A DNA stretch of 9,968 bases from Acidobacteriota bacterium (GCA_003231035.1 QIHU01000791.1:1-9968); one strand, 5' to 3'. Numbered from the stretch's first letter, positions 1 to 5,537 are shown. Notes: generated by a model from the sequence alone, not told the origin. Numbers and translations are program-made.

Positions 1-890
1 AAGATCGACAGTTCGCCGCAGTCCTTCCACATCTCGATAAGGTGAGGGAACTTACAGATGATGTCGGTGCGCGTCTGCACGGTGAAGTGTTTGCGGATTC
101 CGGCCGCCTTAATCTGGCGGGCCATCTCCTCGCCGCGCACCACGTTCATCCAGAAGATGTCGTCGGTAATGAAGATGTTGGGAGCCTCGATCTGGCGCAA
201 CTCTTCGACCACCCGCTCCGGCGATTTCTCGCGGAAGGTGCTCTCATGGAACTTCCATACCGAACAGAAGTTGCACTTGAAGGGGCAACCGCGCGCCGTC
301 TCCATCAAGGCGAGAGGCTTGCGAAAGTTGATGTAGTACTGAGGAGCGTAGTGGGCGATCAGATGGCGAGCCGGCAGCGGCAGTTCGTCCAGAGAGCTGC
401 GTGCCGGAGCGTGGCCGGTGGCGATCTGCTCACCTCCTCGGTTTAGGACCAGACCTCGGATCTCGGCGAGATCGGTATCGCGCTCCAGCGCCTCCACCAA
501 GGCCGGCATGACCTCTTCGCCGTCGCCGACCGCCACGGCATCGATCTCTGGGAGATTGAACCACCCGGGCTCCCGCGACGCGTCGTGGCCTCCGACCACC
601 ACGAAGGCCCCAGGCAACTCCCTCTTGACCTGGCGGGCCAAGGCCACGGCGCGAAATCGTTCGGTGGTGAAATTGCACTGCAAGCCGACCACGTCGGGTG
701 CGAATTCGCGGCACGACTCCATCCCGGCCTCGAGGCCGTCGATCCGCAGATCGATCACTTTGCACTCGTGGCCGACCGGTTCCAGGCAAGCGGCAACGCA
801 GATCGGCCCCAGCGGCTCGACGAAGGTGAGCATCTCGAGACCCAAGATGCCACCGATCGGCGGCTTGAGGAATGCGACCTTCAGGCCCAT
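1..890 (-). CDS. B12-binding-domain radical SAM protein (HpnR/BchE-like), 3' part beyond window edge
   Basis: Translating the minus strand from ATG 890 gives 296 uninterrupted residues to the left edge, with no stop, so the C-terminal part is missing. Residues 1-180 look like a cobalamin-binding Rossmann domain (VAFLKPP at 5-11, EPLGP near 25-29, VVVGGHDAS at 97-105). The radical SAM core starts near 190, with the [4Fe-4S] motif C202-x3-C206-x2-C209 in RGCPFKCNFCS, followed by FITDDIFW at 240-247. This layout belongs to the B12-dependent radical SAM class, many of which methylate unactivated carbons. From memory, the blocks around VGGH-x-AS, RGCP-x2-C-x2-CS-x-W and the DD motif resemble the hopanoid C-3 methylase HpnR, but no hopanoid genes are visible, so the substrate is unknown. 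It is co-directional with the toxin-antitoxin genes but separated from them by 105 bp. Class is confident; specific function is not. Confidence 0.88.
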   Translation of the reverse strand, partial: MGLKVAFLKPPIGGILGLEMLTFVEPLGPICVAACLEPVGHECKVIDLRIDGLEAGMESCREFAPDVVGLQCNFTTERFRAVALARQVKRELPGAFVVVGGHDASREPGWFNLPEIDAVAVGDGEEVMPALVEALERDTDLAEIRGLVLNRGGEQIATGHAPARSSLDELPLPARHLIAHYAPQYYINFRKPLALMETARGCPFKCNFCSVWKFHESTFREKSPERVVEELRQIEAPNIFITDDIFWMNVVRGEEMARQIKAAGIRKHFTVQTRTDIICKFPHLIEMWKDCGELSI

Positions 891-911
891 GACTGGCTAG
901 CGGAACACCGA

Positions 912-917
912 TTTATA
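912..917 (-). promoter_or_regulatory. Possible -10 element upstream of the radical SAM gene
   Basis: The minus strand reads TATAAA inside an AT-rich patch (CAATATAAAT) 21 bases before ATG 890, in an otherwise GC-rich intergenic stretch (891-995). No good -35 hexamer sits at 16-18 bp, and no clear Shine-Dalgarno precedes the ATG. It is a weak candidate resting on one hexamer and its position. Confidence 0.25.
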
Positions 918-995
918 TTGGACACGAATGGTTCACTCTATCAGAGGCTGCTGCCCCAACCGTCGCTGAACCCAAGACTTCGACCATCTCTCCGG

Positions 996-1439
996 CTACG
1001 TTGCTCGCGGAAACGGGCCCCGCTGGGAGGGCATTGAGAGCGGAATAACCCGGCGCCCGAGCATGCGGTAGACGGTGAAGTCGCGGTCGAGGGTGAGCAG
1101 AGTGCTCTCCGCCCTGAGTTCCATGAGGCGCACCAGACAGCCATCGGCCAGCGACATGGGGACGTTGGAGTAGCGGGCCATCAACCGGTTCACCGGCTCC
1201 GTCTCCACAGAGAGTTCGAAGGGCAGACTGAGTAGGCCCCGACGGAGAAGTTCCAGGACTGCCTCGGCGCCACCTGAGGAATTTCTCATGAGATGGCAGG
1301 CTTCGGTCACCACAGCCTCGCAGGTGGCGAGCGGAGGCTCGATTTGCGCCAGCTGCGAGAGTGCCCAAGAGTGGTGGCTATCGCGCCGATTGAGAAAAGC
1401 CACCAACGGCCCGGTATCTACGGCGAAGCGTCGTTTCAC
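996..1439 (-). CDS. vapC: PIN-domain ribonuclease toxin (VapC family), module 1
   Basis: Read from GTG 1439 this is a 147-residue PIN-domain protein, the usual VapC length. VapC toxins are Mg2+-dependent RNases that block translation by cutting tRNA or rRNA when freed from their antitoxin. The four acidic positions of the PIN active site are visible: D8 in FAVDTGPL, E46 in VVTEACHL, D99 in SLADG, and D118 in LTLDRDF. The GTG start is chosen because the PIN domain begins immediately there and because GTG overlaps the antitoxin stop as GTGA (1436-1439), the classic translational coupling of antitoxin and toxin. The frame remains open far upstream to about 1817, but that extension is out of register with the real antitoxin gene and has no domain. 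The RNA target cannot be told from sequence. The catalytic set looks intact, so the toxin is probably active. Confidence 0.88.
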   Translation of the reverse strand: MKRRFAVDTGPLVAFLNRRDSHHSWALSQLAQIEPPLATCEAVVTEACHLMRNSSGGAEAVLELLRRGLLSLPFELSVETEPVNRLMARYSNVPMSLADGCLVRLMELRAESTLLTLDRDFTVYRMLGRRVIPLSMPSQRGPFPRAT

Positions 1440-1675
1440 TCCCCCAGTCCGCGCAGGTGAGCCGGGTTGGTCGACAAATCTTCGACCGCTTCCACGCAAC
1501 CGCCGAGATCTCGAGCCTGGGCCAAAAAGGAGCCCTCCGTGGGACTTGACGGCTCCCTTACGTACTCGGCGATCGCTTCGCGCACGAGCGAGGATTTGCT
1601 GACTTCCTGCTCCAGCGCAATCCGCGCCAACTTGGCTTCCAGCTCTGCGGGCAACTTCAGGGACAAGGTCTTCAT
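1436..1675 (-). CDS. vapB: Ribbon-helix-helix antitoxin (CopG/VapB type), module 1
   Basis: This is a 79-residue antitoxin directly upstream of the PIN toxin, sharing the GTGA overlap. Residues 2-9 (KTLSLKLP) form the DNA-contacting beta strand and residues 10-40 the two helices (ELEAKLARIALEQ, then SKSSLVREAIAEYV) of a ribbon-helix-helix fold. The C-terminal half, with SFLAQARDLGGCVE and ending in HLRGLGE, is the usual toxin-wrapping tail of this antitoxin class. ATG 1675 is preferred because GAGG lies five bases before it and the RHH strand begins at residue 2. A TTG start at 1720 would add 15 residues of no recognisable kind. It should neutralise the toxin and autorepress the operon; a paired 8-bp repeat upstream (1699-1728) is a candidate operator. 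Confidence 0.87.
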   Translation of the reverse strand: MKTLSLKLPAELEAKLARIALEQEVSKSSLVREAIAEYVREPSSPTEGSFLAQARDLGGCVEAVEDLSTNPAHLRGLGE

Positions 1676-1698
1676 TGGGGCCTCGGGTATGAGTTTCG

Positions 1699-1748
1699 AG
1701 TAATACTTCGCCGCCACCAAAGTAATACATAATGAGTCCTAGAGTCAA
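1699..1748 (-). promoter_or_regulatory. Candidate promoter and paired-repeat operator of TA module 1
   Basis: On the minus strand GTATTACT occurs twice, at 1728-1721 and 1706-1699, exactly 22 bp apart, about two helical turns. TTGACT (1748-1743) followed 15 bases later by TATTAC (1727-1722) could be the -35/-10 pair, so the first repeat would overlap the -10. Paired direct repeats over a promoter are what RHH antitoxins commonly bind for autoregulation. The repeats and spacing are seen directly; promoter and operator roles are inferred. Confidence 0.4.
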
Positions 1749-1758
1749 ACTAGGCGGC

Positions 1759-2160
1759 CTAGCCGACCAGCGGGACACCCTCCTCTTCGAAATGACGATC
1801 GTAGGCAAAGGCGGCATCCAACTTCTGGCCGCGGATCACCGCGAAGGAGACTTCATCCACCAAGCTGAGGCCCCGGACCTGCCTCCCTAGCAATGCGTCG
1901 AGCGCACGTTCATGCAGTTCACCGTCGACCCACACCGTTTCCAAAAGGGGCACGAAATCACGGCGGAACCGCTCCATCGCGACCGGCCCGAATCGCCGAC
2001 CGAGCAATGCATGGCACTCCAGTTGAACGTAGGAGCTGGTCAGCAGCACCGCCTTCTCGGCAGCTAGGCTAGAAAAGGCTAGGCGGGCCCGCTGATGGGC
2101 TTCGTCTTGCTCGACCAAGAGGGCGAAGATCGCTGAGGTATCGACGAATATTCGCCTCAC
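1759..2160 (-). CDS. vapC: PIN-domain ribonuclease toxin (VapC family), module 2
   Basis: Starting at GTG 2160 this encodes 133 residues with a complete PIN active-site set: D7 in IFVDTSAIF, E48 in VQLECHAL, D102 in SLVDEVSF, and D121 in AYDRHF. The expected function is Mg2+-dependent cleavage of a structured RNA. The GTG is chosen because the PIN domain begins at residue 3 and the codon overlaps the antitoxin stop in GTGA (2157-2160), the same junction as in module 1. Apart from the motif residues the two toxins differ widely, so this is not a recent tandem duplication. It lies 83 bp upstream of the module 1 antitoxin ATG on the same strand, so read-through from module 2 into module 1 is possible. 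The target RNA is unknown. Confidence 0.88.
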   Translation of the reverse strand: MRRIFVDTSAIFALLVEQDEAHQRARLAFSSLAAEKAVLLTSSYVQLECHALLGRRFGPVAMERFRRDFVPLLETVWVDGELHERALDALLGRQVRGLSLVDEVSFAVIRGQKLDAAFAYDRHFEEEGVPLVG

Positions 2161-2411
2161 GAGAAGGCTTCGGCGAGATAGCGATCGTGCTCGGACGACA
2201 GATCGGTAGCGCCAGCCGCGTCGTGCAAGCTGCCGGCCAGCTGCATGGCCTTGGCATACAGCCTGGCGCGGCTGGGCGGCCGAGCCTCTAGAGCCTCGTC
2301 GATGCAACCGCGGATGACCGCAGCAACCGAAATTCCCTCGATAGCCGCGCACCGGCGCAGAGACCGCATCTGTTCTTCCGTCAACTGGACCTGGCTTCGA
2401 ATCATCTTCAT
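2157..2411 (-). CDS. vapB: VapB-type antitoxin, module 2
   Basis: This is an 84-residue protein if started at ATG 2411. Residues 3-9 (MIRSQVQ) form a short strand, followed by two helices (TEEQMRSLRRCAAIEG, then SVAAVIRGCIDEAL), the ribbon-helix-helix plan. The tail GATDLSSEHDRYLAEAFS resembles the toxin-binding end common in VapB proteins. The start is ambiguous. ATG 2411 fits the domain edge and falls exactly where a strong promoter would begin transcription, giving a leaderless mRNA. ATG 2441, in the same frame, has an excellent Shine-Dalgarno (AGGGAGG, five bases away) but would add ten residues (MPSCSAYTVG) and needs a promoter further upstream. I chose 2411 by domain fit. It should neutralise the downstream PIN toxin and repress its own promoter. 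Confidence 0.82.
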   Translation of the reverse strand: MKMIRSQVQLTEEQMRSLRRCAAIEGISVAAVIRGCIDEALEARPPSRARLYAKAMQLAGSLHDAAGATDLSSEHDRYLAEAFS

Positions 2412-2417
2412 ACCGAC

Positions 2418-2446
2418 AGTGTAGGCACTGCATGATGGCATGTCAA
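2418..2446 (-). promoter_or_regulatory. Sigma70-like promoter for TA module 2
   Basis: The minus strand has a perfect -35, TTGACA (2446-2441), a 17-bp spacer, and a -10, TACACT (2423-2418), matching consensus at four of six bases. The expected start point, seven bases past the -10, is the A of ATG 2411. The -35 directly abuts and partly overlaps an alternative RBS-ATG arrangement at 2441. Hexamers and spacing are read directly; activity is inferred. Confidence 0.5.
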
Positions 2447-2531
2447 CCTCCCTAGTGATTTCCAAGATGGCGGCCACGGCGGCCGTCCCTACCCCACTAA
2501 GGACGCAAAGCAGCTTCCAAATCGTTCAGCG

Positions 2532-2560
2532 AATCTCAGGTCCACCCAGAAAATCTCAGG
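2532..2560. repeat. 9-bp direct repeat AATCTCAGG x2
   Basis: AATCTCAGG occurs at 2532-2540 and 2552-2560, 20 bp apart, in the non-coding stretch between the module 2 antitoxin and the MITE-like element. A 10-bp perfect palindrome, GTTAGCTAAC, follows at 2564-2573 and touches the element's left end. The stretch 2447-2573 otherwise shows no gene. The repeats could be protein-binding sites or debris of an older insertion. Confidence 0.4.
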
Positions 2561-2573
2561 GCTGTTAGCTAAC

Positions 2574-2709
2574 CTAGTGTCCCGTGCGGAAAGTTCGCTA
2601 CCATTCGAGGGCCGATTCATCCCCCTGTGCCGCGTTGCGGCTCCTCGCAATACTCCCAGTATTGCTCGACCCTCTCGGTGATAAACGAACTTCCCGCACG
2701 GGACACTAG
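2574..2709. mobile_element. 136-bp MITE-like palindromic element with CTAG ends
   Basis: The ends 2574-2597 and 2686-2709 are inverted repeats of 24 bp with 23 matches (one T/C mismatch). Each outer end is CTAG followed by TGTCCCGTGC, reading inward. CTAG is palindromic, so it may be a 4-bp target duplication rather than part of the repeat. Partial complementarity continues inward (ATTCGAGGG against CCCTCTCGG). Inside are two small perfect hairpins: 2629-2641 (GCCGC-gtt-GCGGC) and 2647-2665 (GCAATACT-ccc-AGTATTGC). No coding capacity is present, so movement would need a transposase in trans. Insertion families making CTAG or YTAR duplications are candidates for the parent, but I cannot name one. 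The element lies just downstream of the DinB-family gene, whose TAG stop is inside the right CTAG, and its transcript would fold strongly. No T-run follows, so terminator function is uncertain. Confidence 0.72.
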
Positions 2710-3299
2710 CTGCTCGGGAAAGCTGGATCTTCGAGCAGTTGACGAGCTTGCCACAGGTGACGACGCTGGTGGGCCACGGTCACCAGCAGCCACTCGCCAA
2801 GACTCAGCTTGATAAACCGGGCCGCTGGCGAAGCAATCTGGGCAGAGGACAAATCGAGGCCATCTGCCTCGTGCAACCGTTTGATCAGCTCACCTTGGAG
2901 GTCGACCAACTCGCGCACCACCTTGCGCGGCTCCTCCGGCCAGCGCGGCAAGAAGATCTCAGGCGCTTTGGCACGCAGCCTGGCGGGTGGTTCCATCATG
3001 TGGGCGAAGATTCGCGCCCGCCAACGTGGTTTGAGCGGCCCTTCGCGCCGATGCCCTTGCCGCTGGGTATCGGCGATCGCGCGATCGACTCGCGGGAGCA
3101 GTTCGAATCCAGTCACGTTCAGGTGATCCAAACACTCGGCAATCGACCAGCCGTTGGCCGACGGACGCCACAGCAACTGCGCGTCGCTCAGCGCTTCGGT
3201 AAGTTCCAGAACTTCCTCCTCGAACTCTTCGAGCTGCTCCTCGATACGAGCGACGTCTGGCGCTAGCGGCGAATCTGTTTCAATGGATTCTGAAGGCAT
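2706..3299 (-). CDS. DinB-family putative metal-dependent protein
   Basis: From ATG 3299 this encodes 197 residues with the DinB four-helix bundle plan. The likely metal-binding histidines are H59 in ECLDHLNVT and H177/H181 in VAHQRRHLWQ, the normal spacing for the DinB/YfiT-like superfamily. A typical early motif, LLWRPSANGWSIAE, is at 42-55. Members include thiol transferases and damage-induced proteins; most, like this one, have no assigned substrate. It is somewhat longer than the usual 150-170 residues because of an acidic N-terminal stretch (residues 1-35). The start is chosen because the frame upstream of 3299 lacks domain character; only a weak AAGAAG lies close to the ATG. The TAG stop (2708-2706) lies inside the CTAG at the end of the MITE-like element. 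Since CTAG is present at both element ends, the insertion would not have altered the protein. It is divergent from the glycosyltransferase operon. Confidence 0.82.
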   Translation of the reverse strand: MPSESIETDSPLAPDVARIEEQLEEFEEEVLELTEALSDAQLLWRPSANGWSIAECLDHLNVTGFELLPRVDRAIADTQRQGHRREGPLKPRWRARIFAHMMEPPARLRAKAPEIFLPRWPEEPRKVVRELVDLQGELIKRLHEADGLDLSSAQIASPAARFIKLSLGEWLLVTVAHQRRHLWQARQLLEDPAFPSS

Positions 3300-3307
3300 A
3301 ACTTCTT

Positions 3308-3326
3308 TTGAACTCGGTAGCTTCAA
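3308..3326. promoter_or_regulatory. Inverted repeat TTGAA-N9-TTCAA in the divergent region
   Basis: TTGAA (3308-3312) and TTCAA (3322-3326) form a perfect 5-bp dyad with a 9-bp spacer, 9-27 bases upstream of the DinB-family ATG. An 8-bp palindrome, CTACGTAG, follows at 3332-3339. Such dyads in a divergent intergenic region could be an operator. A 5-bp arm is short enough to occur by chance. Confidence 0.22.
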
Positions 3327-3377
3327 GGATACTACGTAGAGCCGACCAGTTCCCTTCCAAGACTTCGCTTCAGGTCG

Positions 3378-3391
3378 CGCACGGGACACTA
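3378..3391. repeat. Solitary 14-bp copy of the MITE-like terminus
   Basis: CGCACGGGACACTA at 3378-3391 is identical to the right end of the 136-bp element (2695-2708) and to the reverse complement of its left end (2575-2588). The neighbouring bases do not match the element's interior, so only the terminus is conserved. It lies 25 bp before the glycosyltransferase ATG, in the divergent intergenic region. It could be a decayed insertion, the end of another family member, or a shared protein-binding site. Confidence 0.55.
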
Positions 3392-3416
3392 CGGTATCGT
3401 GGTGCACCACATCACC

Positions 3417-4574
3417 ATGAAAATTCTTGCGCTCGAACCCTACTACGGTGGCAGTCACCGCGCATTCCTCGATCAGTGGGGCAGCCACAGCTACCACCAG
3501 TGGACTCTGCTGACGCTACCTCCCAACAAGTGGAAGTGGCGCATGCGCCACGCGGCATGGACCTTCGCCCGGCAAGTCGAGTCTCGGCTCGCCGCGGGCG
3601 AATCCTGGGACCTTGTGCTGGTCTCGGACATGCTCGACCTAGCGCAGTTCAAGGGGTTGATCCCTTCGGCGCTGCACCCGGTCGCGCACCTCGTGTACTT
3701 CCACGAGAACCAGCTAACCTATCCGGTAAGGGCCGAGAAGGAACGGGACCTCCATTTCGCTTTGACCAACTTTTCGACCGCGCTCACCGCGGATTCCGTG
3801 TGGTTCAATTCCAGCTTCCATCGGGACTCTTTTCTGGGCGCCCTGCCGGCGCTCTTCAAGCGCATGCCCGATCATCGCCCCGCCGATGAGGTCGAACGAA
3901 TCCGTAGGCGCAGCGAAGTGCACCCTCCCGGCGTCCTGCCGCCGGACACGCCCTGCCTCACCCGCGCTCCCGGGCCGGTGCGCATCCTCTGGGCGGCCCG
4001 CTGGGAACACGACAAGGCTCCAGAGACCTTCTTCGCCGCCTTGCGGTCACTAGAAGCACGCGGTGTCGAGTTTCGGCTCAGCGTCTTGGGCGAACGGTTC
4101 CGCCAGGTCCCACCCGAGTTTGACGCCGCCCATCGCCGGTTCACCGACCGACTGGACCACTGGGGCTACCAGTCGGATCCCGAGCACTATCGGGCGGCGC
4201 TCGCCCACGCCGACCTCTATGTCTCCACCGCTCGCCACGAGTTCTTCGGGATCAGCGCGGTGGAAGCGGTGACCGCCGGTGCCTACCCGGTCCTTCCCCG
4301 GCGGCTCAGCTATCCTGAAGTGATGGCCCCATTGACGGCTGTGCTCGGCGACGATTTCTTCTACACGGGTGGGGTACGGCCACTCACCCGCAAGTTGGCT
4401 GAGCTAGCCCAACGGGTCGCAGCCGGCACGCTGTGGCCGACGGGAGAAAGAGAGGTGGGACGGCGGGCGATGCAGTGCTACGCCTGGCCCCACGTGGCTC
4501 GGCTCCACGACGACGCACTGGATAGAGTTTTCCATACCCACCACCACGGCGCACGAGCGACCGCATGCGTGTAG
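3417..4574 (+). CDS. tRNA-queuosine alpha-mannosyltransferase family protein (DUF3524/GTDC1, GT4 fold)
   Basis: This 385-residue protein opens with ILALEPYYGGSHRAFLDQW, the N-terminal signature of the DUF3524 family, which includes vertebrate GTDC1/QTMAN, the enzyme that attaches mannose to queuosine in the anticodon of tRNA-Asp. Other family landmarks are YFHENQLTYP (94-103), WAARWEHDKAP (192-202, start of the second Rossmann domain) and RHEFFGISAVEA (273-284). The last contains the E-x7-E pair (E275, E283) typical of retaining GT4 enzymes. Length is normal and no signal peptide or membrane helix is seen, so it is probably cytosolic. By family it should transfer mannose from a sugar nucleotide to Q-tRNA, but no queuosine genes are visible, so donor and substrate are inferred. 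ATG 3417 is chosen because the signature starts at residue 3; two upstream in-frame GTG codons (3399, 3402) are possible. It overlaps the first pilin gene by 10 bp. Family is confident; substrate is moderate. Confidence 0.87.
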   Translation: MKILALEPYYGGSHRAFLDQWGSHSYHQWTLLTLPPNKWKWRMRHAAWTFARQVESRLAAGESWDLVLVSDMLDLAQFKGLIPSALHPVAHLVYFHENQLTYPVRAEKERDLHFALTNFSTALTADSVWFNSSFHRDSFLGALPALFKRMPDHRPADEVERIRRRSEVHPPGVLPPDTPCLTRAPGPVRILWAARWEHDKAPETFFAALRSLEARGVEFRLSVLGERFRQVPPEFDAAHRRFTDRLDHWGYQSDPEHYRAALAHADLYVSTARHEFFGISAVEAVTAGAYPVLPRRLSYPEVMAPLTAVLGDDFFYTGGVRPLTRKLAELAQRVAAGTLWPTGEREVGRRAMQCYAWPHVARLHDDALDRVFHTHHHGARATACV

Positions 4575-4969
4575 AACGCTTGGCACCCCGAGCCTCCGGC
4601 TTCAGCCTAATCGAGACGCTCATCGGGCTCACCTTGCTCGCCGCCATTCTGCTGGCCACCGCCAGCATGGTGGCTGTTGTGCCGCGAGAGATTCACCGGG
4701 TGGCGGCGCGGCGAGAGGCCACCCGCGCGCTCGAAGCGACCTTGGAGAGCATGCGCGCCGGACAGCTACCGGCGGCCAGCGGAGTCGTCGAGCCCAACCT
4801 CTATCGGTGGACTCAGCCCCAACCACCTACCGCGAAGGGGCTACGGCTGTGGATCAACACTGAACCCATCGCTCCTCCGGGACTCTTCCGGGTGACCGTG
4901 CGAGCCCGCTACAGCGTCCACCACCAGGTGGTGGAGCAAGCGGTCGAGACCTTGACTTGGCGCCCCTGA
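4565..4969 (+). CDS. Type IV pilin-like minor pilin (PilV/GspI-like)
   Basis: This 134-residue protein has a class III (prepilin) signal: a short basic leader of 12 residues (R2, R5, R9) ending in G12, then F13-SLIE17, with the +5 glutamate and a hydrophobic helix to about residue 38. A prepilin peptidase would cut after G12 and N-methylate F13. The C-terminal part is a small globular domain without cysteines. Size, leader and first place in a three-gene minor-pilin set fit PilV or GspI: minor subunits that prime a type IV pilus or a type II secretion pseudopilus at the inner membrane. It starts inside the glycosyltransferase gene (10-bp overlap) and is followed after 7 bp by the next pilin. 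Whether it serves pili or secretion cannot be decided, since no assembly ATPase or secretin is in the window. Confidence 0.83.
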   Translation: MRVERLAPRASGFSLIETLIGLTLLAAILLATASMVAVVPREIHRVAARREATRALEATLESMRAGQLPAASGVVEPNLYRWTQPQPPTAKGLRLWINTEPIAPPGLFRVTVRARYSVHHQVVEQAVETLTWRP

Positions 4970-4976
4970 AGAGGCC

Positions 4977-5537
4977 ATGAGAAGACGCGCATCCAGCCCA
5001 CCGCAAGCGGGTTTCACCCTGCTCGAAGCGGTCGTTTCCCTCTTTCTGGTGGCCATCGTCATGGCGTTGGCCGCCGGTTTGATCGGCGACGCGCGACGGA
5101 TGGTCAACGCCAGCGGTCGCGACGCCACCGATCCGATGCCGCGCTACGCCATCGTCACCTTGCATCATGATCTGGCGGCGGCACGGGCGGTCAGCACCCC
5201 GCTCCTGCCCGGCTTCTGGGTTTCGGCCCCTCTGGAGATCTACTCGGCGGAGCCGGGACTCGCCCGTATCCACCGTTCTGGCGATGAGTTGATCCGCACT
5301 CGTCTCGACCGATCCGGCGCGGTGATCCACCGCCGAATACTGTTGCGAGGAGTCACCGGTTGGCGCTGGCGCAAGATCGGGAGCAACCTGGTGGATGTCG
5401 AATTGCGCTACCGGCGCACCCAGCTGTCGATCGCCGGCAGGACACCGGGAGACGCGGCGCGGCGCGGCGTGGCGCGACCGGTGGTCGATCGTTTTCGAGT
5501 CGCTCTGCGGGGCGCCAGGAGCACCAACCGATGGTGA
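4977..5537 (+). CDS. Prepilin-like minor pilin (PilW/GspJ-like)
   Basis: This 186-residue protein has a prepilin leader with R2-R4, cleavage expected after G12, F13 at the new N-terminus and E17 at +5 (GFTLLEAVVSLFLVAIV), then a hydrophobic helix to about residue 36. The remainder is a beta-rich globular domain (for example ISTPLLPGFWVSAPLEIY-type segments around 75-92). Size and place second in the set match PilW/GspJ. GAAGAGG ends two bases before the ATG, and only 7 bp separate it from the preceding stop. Its 3' end (residues about 155-180) is very arginine- and alanine-rich and is encoded by tandem GC pentamers (5456-5475). The stop overlaps the next start in ATGGTGA. Confidence 0.82.
   Translation: MRRRASSPPQAGFTLLEAVVSLFLVAIVMALAAGLIGDARRMVNASGRDATDPMPRYAIVTLHHDLAAARAVSTPLLPGFWVSAPLEIYSAEPGLARIHRSGDELIRTRLDRSGAVIHRRILLRGVTGWRWRKIGSNLVDVELRYRRTQLSIAGRTPGDAARRGVARPVVDRFRVALRGARSTNRW
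5456..5475 (+). repeat. Tandem pentamer GGCGC x4 (third unit GGCGT)
   Basis: Four adjacent five-base units, three identical and one with a single change, lie within the 3' end of the PilW/GspJ-like gene. Gain or loss of one unit would shift the reading frame and disturb the coupling to the downstream gene. The array is short and imperfect, so variation is only a possibility. Confidence 0.45.

Noticed and set aside
42..1037. Several plus-strand open frames of 90-160 codons
   Set aside because: They are antisense to the radical SAM gene, which has unmistakable motifs on the minus strand; their translations have no domain character.
1440..1817. Possible N-terminal extension of toxin 1 upstream to about 1817
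   Set aside because: The extension runs through the antitoxin gene in another frame and has low-complexity Arg/Gly/Ser content; the PIN domain begins right at GTG 1439.
2161..2433. Possible N-terminal extension of toxin 2 to 2433
   Set aside because: It overlaps the antitoxin gene out of frame and contains no recognisable domain; the GTGA junction gives a better start.
2627..2812. 61-codon plus-strand open frame across the MITE-like element
   Set aside because: It crosses the inverted repeat into the antisense of the DinB-family gene and has no start context; the element looks non-coding.
3300..3497. Longer DinB-family protein starting at 3497
   Set aside because: The extra 66 residues cross the divergent promoter region and the start of the glycosyltransferase gene and show no family similarity.
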